A stretch of 64,000 bases of DNA, from positions 1 to 64,000 of the forward strand of contig JADJYJ010000032.1 of NCBI GenBank assembly GCA_016719785.1. Reading direction: 5' to 3'. Shown one piece after another: positions 60,295-64,000 of this stretch. The notes under the pieces were generated by a model that had not been told where the DNA came from, made no database searches, and saw nothing but the letters and a program-made list of their open reading frames with translations. The stretch's first letter is position 1. Every line of letters begins with the position of its first letter. Position numbers and translations under genes: made by a program. Source of the DNA: Candidatus Amarolinea dominans (GTDB lineage Bacteria; Chloroflexota; Anaerolineae; SSC4; Amarolineaceae).

Positions 60295-60444
60295 TCAGGC
60301 CAGGTGGCGACGTAGCCAGGCGACCGCGTAACTCAGCAGGGGACGGCTATCCTGGGGCGGGTCCGCCTCCTGTACGACGTCATCGTCAGGCAGAAATGTC
60401 CAGGCTAACAAAATAATAACAGCACTCAGAATCAGCCACGGCAT
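60295..60444 (-). CDS. Small single-pass membrane protein, 49 residues
   Basis: The ATG at 60444 has a strong AGGAGG site upstream. The protein is one membrane helix (MPWLILSAVIILLAWTFL), an acidic segment (PDDDVVQEADPPQDS) and a basic amphipathic end (YAVAWLRRHLA). No family is recognised. The strong ribosome site and clear topology make it likely real despite its size. Confidence 0.6.
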   Translation of the reverse strand: MPWLILSAVIILLAWTFLPDDDVVQEADPPQDSRPLLSYAVAWLRRHLA

Positions 60445-60603
60445 GTTGTGTTTCCTCCTGGTATGATCAGTATCTCGTTGTCGCATGCAGAGGTGAAACG
60501 AGTATGAATTTCATGCGTCAGTTGCCTGACAGTTCTTTCATCTATGATGCTAAAGTATGAGGCCAAAGTTTTTCATGCTTTGGGCTTTTCGGGGACCGAT
60601 TGT

Positions 60604-60671
60604 ACTGCAAGCGGGCACGAATTGCGCCTGTTTCCTCAGGCGGAAAAGCGAAGTCTATTCCCGCTTGCAGT
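60604..60671. ncRNA. Nested inverted repeats: candidate structured RNA or cruciform
   Basis: ACTGCAAGCGGG (60604-60615) is perfectly complementary to CCCGCTTGCAGT (60660-60671). Inside, CGCCTG (60625-60630) and CAGGCG (60637-60642) form a second perfect hairpin. The structure lies 88 bp upstream of the MoaD-like gene. It does not match any riboswitch I know. It may be a cis-regulatory RNA, a small ncRNA or a mobile-repeat relic; a palindrome this long is unlikely by chance. Confidence 0.45.
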
Positions 60672-60758
60672 ATATCACAACGAATAGCCGTGCGGGCTGG
60701 TTCCCTGCCTGGCGCCATGAACAGACGTAATTGGATTAAGGTTGAGTGAGTAACCGTT

Positions 60759-61109
60759 ATGGAGATCAACATCAAACTGGGCGAACCCCTGTGGCGGGCT
60801 GTCGGTCAGCGCCGCGTGCAGATTGCGTGGTCGGACGATAGCCCGCCGACTATTGCCGACCTCCTGGCCTATCTGCAAGGCAACTATGCCGGTTTTGCAC
60901 AGGCGCTGGCGACGGTGGATGGCATCACGCATGTCAACCCCTATCAGTTCTTCATTGACTCGCGTATTGTGACTGCGCAGGCTATCGGCTCGCGGCGCTT
61001 GCGAGCCGGGGAGACCGTGTATATTTTCCTGCCGGCGGCCGGCGGCTGGGACTGCGCACCGCTGCCGCGCAGCTTTTTGCTCATTCCACCCCTGTCCATT
61101 CCGGGATAA
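60759..61109 (+). CDS. MoaD/ThiS-like ubiquitin-fold protein with C-terminal tail
   Basis: The product has 116 residues. The beta-grasp fold opens with MEINIKLGEPLW and includes PTIADLLAYLQGNY and RRLRAGETVYIFLPAAGG. Sulfur-carrier proteins normally end at this Gly-Gly, but here 20 residues follow (WDCAPLPRS, then LLIPPLSIPG). Either the tail is cut off before activation, or the protein is not a carrier. The ribosome site is weak (GAGTGAG). No MoaE, ThiF or molybdopterin gene lies nearby. Confidence 0.65.
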   Translation: MEINIKLGEPLWRAVGQRRVQIAWSDDSPPTIADLLAYLQGNYAGFAQALATVDGITHVNPYQFFIDSRIVTAQAIGSRRLRAGETVYIFLPAAGGWDCAPLPRSFLLIPPLSIPG

Positions 61110-61278
61110 GCTTTCCGAACCGGGCTTTTCAAGGTAGGTTTTCTTGGCAAACACGGTACCCTTCGCATATTGAGCCGGAAACGGGTTGAGGTCATACTAG
61201 CGCCAGTGTCACTCGCGAGGTCGGCCTGTCTTGGGCAGACACGCCACACATGGGGTACACACGCAGGGCATCGGACGT

Positions 61279-62001
61279 ATGATCATCTTCCTACGTTTAC
61301 TATTGGGTCATCTGGTTGGCGATTTTGCGCTTCAGACCGGCAAAGTTGCCCGTGGCAAGTTGGGCGGCTGGCGCGGACTTCTGATCCACGCCGGGCTGGT
61401 GACGTTTTCCATGCTCTGCTTTGGCGCCGGCGCGTTTGCCGGATGGCTTCCGTGCATACTGGCACTCGGCGTCGCCCATCTTTTGATTGACAGCGTGCGC
61501 ACGTTCCTCGTTCGCGGCTTGCCCCCGCAGCGAGGGCTGCTCTATCTCGCCGCCGACCAAACAGCGCACATCCTGACCCTGCTGGCTACCACTGTCTGGG
61601 GCGCGCAGGTGCCGTGGCACGACTTGTGGCGACCGCCGCAGTTTGCGCTCAATGTTTCGGAAGGTCAACTGCTGGGGCTGTCTTGCCTGATCTTGCTGGT
61701 GTGGGTCGAGCCGGTCGTGGAGATGGAAATCCTGCGCGCCATGACGGTCGGCATACCAGCCGTCAGGCCAACCATTCACCCTGTGGATCGCATCCTCGGC
61801 GCGCTCGAACGTCTGCTTTTGCTGAATCTGCTGCTGATTGGTTTCGTTGGCCTGGCGCCCCTGGTGCTCGTCCCGCGCCTGGTCATTTATCGAACGCTGG
61901 GCAACCTGCGCCAGGAGCCATTGTTCAGTTTAGCCCTCATTCGCGCCAGCACCAGCGCCCTCTTCGTTGTTGCCATGACGTTCTGCCTCTATCTGCTCTA
62001 A
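61279..62001 (+). CDS. DUF3307 multi-pass membrane protein
   Basis: The product has 240 residues. It begins MIIFLRLLLGHLVGDFALQTGKVARGK, matching the DUF3307 opening (HxxxDFxLQ). About six membrane helices follow, with HLLIDSVRTFLV and AADQTAHILTLLA mid-protein, where conserved His and Asp residues sit. Members often have a C-terminal extension of unknown role. The function is unknown; its conserved polar residues in membrane helices hint at a transporter or enzyme. The start is chosen by family similarity. Confidence 0.7.
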   Translation: MIIFLRLLLGHLVGDFALQTGKVARGKLGGWRGLLIHAGLVTFSMLCFGAGAFAGWLPCILALGVAHLLIDSVRTFLVRGLPPQRGLLYLAADQTAHILTLLATTVWGAQVPWHDLWRPPQFALNVSEGQLLGLSCLILLVWVEPVVEMEILRAMTVGIPAVRPTIHPVDRILGALERLLLLNLLLIGFVGLAPLVLVPRLVIYRTLGNLRQEPLFSLALIRASTSALFVVAMTFCLYLL

Positions 62002-62020
62002 CACGCCAAAGCATCAATCG

Positions 62021-63496
62021 TCACGCCTGTCGGTTGCGCAGCGCCTTGTCATACAGATTTTCGTAGGCGTGGGCGCTCTTCTCCCAGGAATAGTCCTGCG
62101 CCATCGCCTGTTGGATCATCTGGTTGAGGTGATGCTTGCGATCGTAATAGGTGCTGACGGCCCAACCGACCGTGTCGAAAATGGCGCGTGGGGTTGGCTG
62201 CCAGAATTTGAAGCCGGTGCCCGTGCCGGTGGCTTCGTTGTACTGCTCGACGGTGTCGTCGAGGCCGCCGGTGGCGCGCACGATGGGCAGCGTGCCATAC
62301 TTCAGCGAATAGATTTGATTCAGGCCGCACGGCTCGAACAGCGATGGCATGATGAAAAAGTCGGCGCCGGCCTCGATCAAGTGGGCGGCGGGGTTGCTGT
62401 AGCCGATGTAGGCGCCGATGCGGCCAGGATGGCGCGCCGCGGCCGAGCGGAAAAAGGCTTCCAGGCCAGGGTCGCCCGAACCGAGAATGGCGAACTGAAC
62501 TTGCATCGAGGAGACGATGTCCTCGATGGCCTGCGCCAACAAATCAAGCCCCTTCTGCGCCGCCAGACGACTGACGACACCCACAATCGGCACGTACGAG
62601 TTGACTTCCAGGCCCATCTGACGCTGCAGCTCAGCCTTGCACGCGGCTTTGCCCGACAGGTCGTGCGGCCAGAAGTGCGCGGGAATCAGCGTGTCCACGG
62701 CCGGGTTCCATTCGGTGTAGTCCACGCCGTTGAGGATGCCCACATAGTTGTCGCCGCGGCCGTTGAGGTAGAGCGCCATGCCATGCGAGAGCGCGGGCGT
62801 GCGCGTCTCCCGCGCATAGGTGGGGCTGACCGTGTTGACCACGTCTGCGTATTGAATGCCGCCCTTGAGGAAGTTGACGCGGCCATGGTCTTCGAGCTTG
62901 TCGGCGGTGAAATTGCCCCGCTGCAAGCCCAGGTAGTCATAACAACTGGCGTCATAGTTGCCCTGGTAGGCGACATTGTGAATCGTCAGGACACTGGCCG
63001 CGCCGCTCAAGATGGGATCGTTCCAGTGCCAGATCTTGAGAAAGGCCGGGGCCAGGGCCGTGTGCCAGTCGTGACAATGCACGATGTCCGGCTTGAAGTC
63101 GAGTTCAACGCACAACTGCAAAGCGGCCCGCGTGAGGAAGCCAAAACGGAAGGGATTGTCCAGGTAATCGTTGTAGTTAGCATCGTGATAGAGGCCAGGA
63201 CGATCAAAGTAGCGCGTGAAATCCACAAAAAAGGTCGGTACACCGTCATTACTGGCGGTATAAATGCTGCACCACTCCTGCGTGTTGCCCATCCAGACCC
63301 CCATTGGGCTGAGGAAGGGGCGCAGGCCAAATTTTTGCTCGTCAATGCTGCTGTATTTGGGCATCACCACGATGACCTCGTGCCCCAACGCACGTAACGC
63401 CTTCGGCAAGGCGCCGGCGACATCCGCCAGGCCGCCCGTCTTGGCGTAGGGAACACATTCAGCGGCGATCATCACAATTTTCAGTTGAGACGGCAT
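62021..63496 (-). CDS. glgA: Glycogen synthase (GT5)
   Basis: The product has 491 residues from ATG 63496, with AAAGGA 9 bp upstream. The ADP-glucose site reads YAKTGGLADVAGALPKAL at residues 17-34. DIVHCHDWHTALAPAFL and the C-terminal FIMPSLFEPCGLNQIYSLKYGTLPIVRATGGLDDTV are diagnostic for GlgA. It elongates alpha-1,4-glucan from ADP-glucose. No other glg genes are in the window. Confidence 0.95.
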   Translation of the reverse strand: MPSQLKIVMIAAECVPYAKTGGLADVAGALPKALRALGHEVIVVMPKYSSIDEQKFGLRPFLSPMGVWMGNTQEWCSIYTASNDGVPTFFVDFTRYFDRPGLYHDANYNDYLDNPFRFGFLTRAALQLCVELDFKPDIVHCHDWHTALAPAFLKIWHWNDPILSGAASVLTIHNVAYQGNYDASCYDYLGLQRGNFTADKLEDHGRVNFLKGGIQYADVVNTVSPTYARETRTPALSHGMALYLNGRGDNYVGILNGVDYTEWNPAVDTLIPAHFWPHDLSGKAACKAELQRQMGLEVNSYVPIVGVVSRLAAQKGLDLLAQAIEDIVSSMQVQFAILGSGDPGLEAFFRSAAARHPGRIGAYIGYSNPAAHLIEAGADFFIMPSLFEPCGLNQIYSLKYGTLPIVRATGGLDDTVEQYNEATGTGTGFKFWQPTPRAIFDTVGWAVSTYYDRKHHLNQMIQQAMAQDYSWEKSAHAYENLYDKALRNRQA

Positions 63497-63624
63497 GAAA
63501 AAAAGTCCTTTCACGAACAGGGTTGTTGGCCGGAGGAAGCCAAAATTGTAGCACGGCCAAGAGAGGCGAGCAATTCGCCCAATCAGGAAATTCCGTAGCG
63601 CCGAACGAGTTCGGCGCCGGCAGG

Positions 63625-64000
63625 TCAGCCGCCGCCGCTCGCGCGCTCACGATTGAGCACCGCCAGCGTGAGCCGCGCAATGCAAACCGGTTGATCCTGC
63701 TCATTGCTGATGCGAATATCCCAGATGTGCGTCGTGACCCCGATGTGCAGCGGACGCGCAACCCCAATCACAAAGCCGCTGCGCGTGGGGCGGACGTGGT
63801 TGGCGTTGATCTCCAAACCCACGACCATCTTCTGGCGCGGGTCAATGCACAGGGTGCCCGCCACGCTGCCCAGCGTCTCAGCCAGCGTCACGTTAGCGCC
63901 GCCGTGCAAGATGCCGGCCGGCTGCACAGTGCGCTCATCCACCGGCATACGTGCCTTGAGATAGTCGTCACCCACTTCCAGGAACTCGATACCGATGTGC
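63625..64000 (-). CDS. PaaI-type hotdog thioesterase (partial at window end)
   Basis: The frame is open to the right window edge (HIGIEFLEVGDDYLKARMPV), so the start lies outside. The hotdog motif LHGGANVTLAETLGS, with its catalytic Glu/Asp-type helix, and GLEINANHVRPTRSGFV are characteristic of the PaaI/YbgC-like acyl-CoA thioesterase group (DUF4442/4HBT). It ends in ASGGG. It likely hydrolyses aromatic or medium-chain acyl-CoA. Confidence 0.85.
   Translation of the reverse strand, partial: HIGIEFLEVGDDYLKARMPVDERTVQPAGILHGGANVTLAETLGSVAGTLCIDPRQKMVVGLEINANHVRPTRSGFVIGVARPLHIGVTTHIWDIRISNEQDQPVCIARLTLAVLNRERASGGG

Noticed and set aside
62069..63397. A 442-codon plus-strand open frame
   Set aside because: It lies wholly antisense to glgA, which has all family motifs. 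No ribosome site or domain supports it.
1..64000. tRNA, rRNA and known riboswitch genes
   Set aside because: No tRNA-like cloverleaf with conserved T-loop, rRNA segment or known riboswitch consensus was recognised by reading; a covariance-model scan would be decisive.

Overview
The window is GC-rich bacterial DNA that looks like Chloroflexota (Anaerolineae or Caldilineae type), probably a metagenome-derived contig. This is inferred from the gene mix: a DUF1670 remnant, a tricorn-type protease, a CarH-like B12 regulator, dockerin-bearing secreted proteins, Thr/Pro (TPT) linkers, a translin homologue and membrane Cas4-like proteins. No rRNA or tRNA gene was recognised.

Positions 1-7190 form a decayed accessory zone. 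It holds an RHS/polymorphic-toxin remnant, a lipoprotein stub, a tyrosine-recombinase pseudogene broken by many frameshifts, a complete-ended but frameshifted IS21 element (3409-5859), a DUF1670 pseudogene, and a CRISPR array of nine repeats without cas genes (6557-7188). From 7400 to 12130 a 227-bp intergenic module occurs twice in direct orientation around a three-gene minus-strand block: a secreted trypsin-like protease, a single-pass protein and a PrsW-type protease.

Positions 12140-18925 carry an NTF2-like protein, an SDR, a CrtI-like flavoprotein, a truncated activator-like fragment, a DUF3179 membrane protein with an in-frame TGA at a predicted Cys (candidate selenoprotein), a truncated AbiE toxin-antitoxin pair with its operator, and an orphan gene. 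Positions 19098-29527 hold an O-antigen-ligase/TPR protein, two secreted proteins, an enoyl-CoA hydratase, a MacB-like exporter and a sugar dehydrogenase with dockerin. Positions 29799-34446 hold a tricorn-like protease with a frameshift in a C-tract linker, and the CarH-like photoreceptor regulator; an inverted 45-bp repeat pair flanks this two-gene block.

Positions 35173-44864 contain a Crp/Fnr regulator and then a minus-strand series. First comes an operon of translin, a Cas4-like N-half, an L,D-transpeptidase and a Cas4-like C-half. Next is a likely glycolipid cluster (KAS III, SDR, two GT21-type glycosyltransferases), then a four-Cys nuclease and a secreted protein. Positions 44928-47740 encode a tungstate/molybdate ABC importer (TupABC) with a ModE-like regulator and a matching operator. 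Positions 47975-49710 hold an FtsK-like motor under a near-consensus promoter that carries two LexA-type boxes.

The rest is mostly core or envelope biology: an HD hydrolase, an MFS transporter, a GNAT, the RseP site-2 protease, a GT39-like transferase whose promoter overlaps the upstream terminator hairpin, a NusG-paralogue-led sugar-nucleotide operon, a MoaD-like protein with a tail after its GG, a DUF3307 protein, glycogen synthase, and a PaaI thioesterase cut by the window end.
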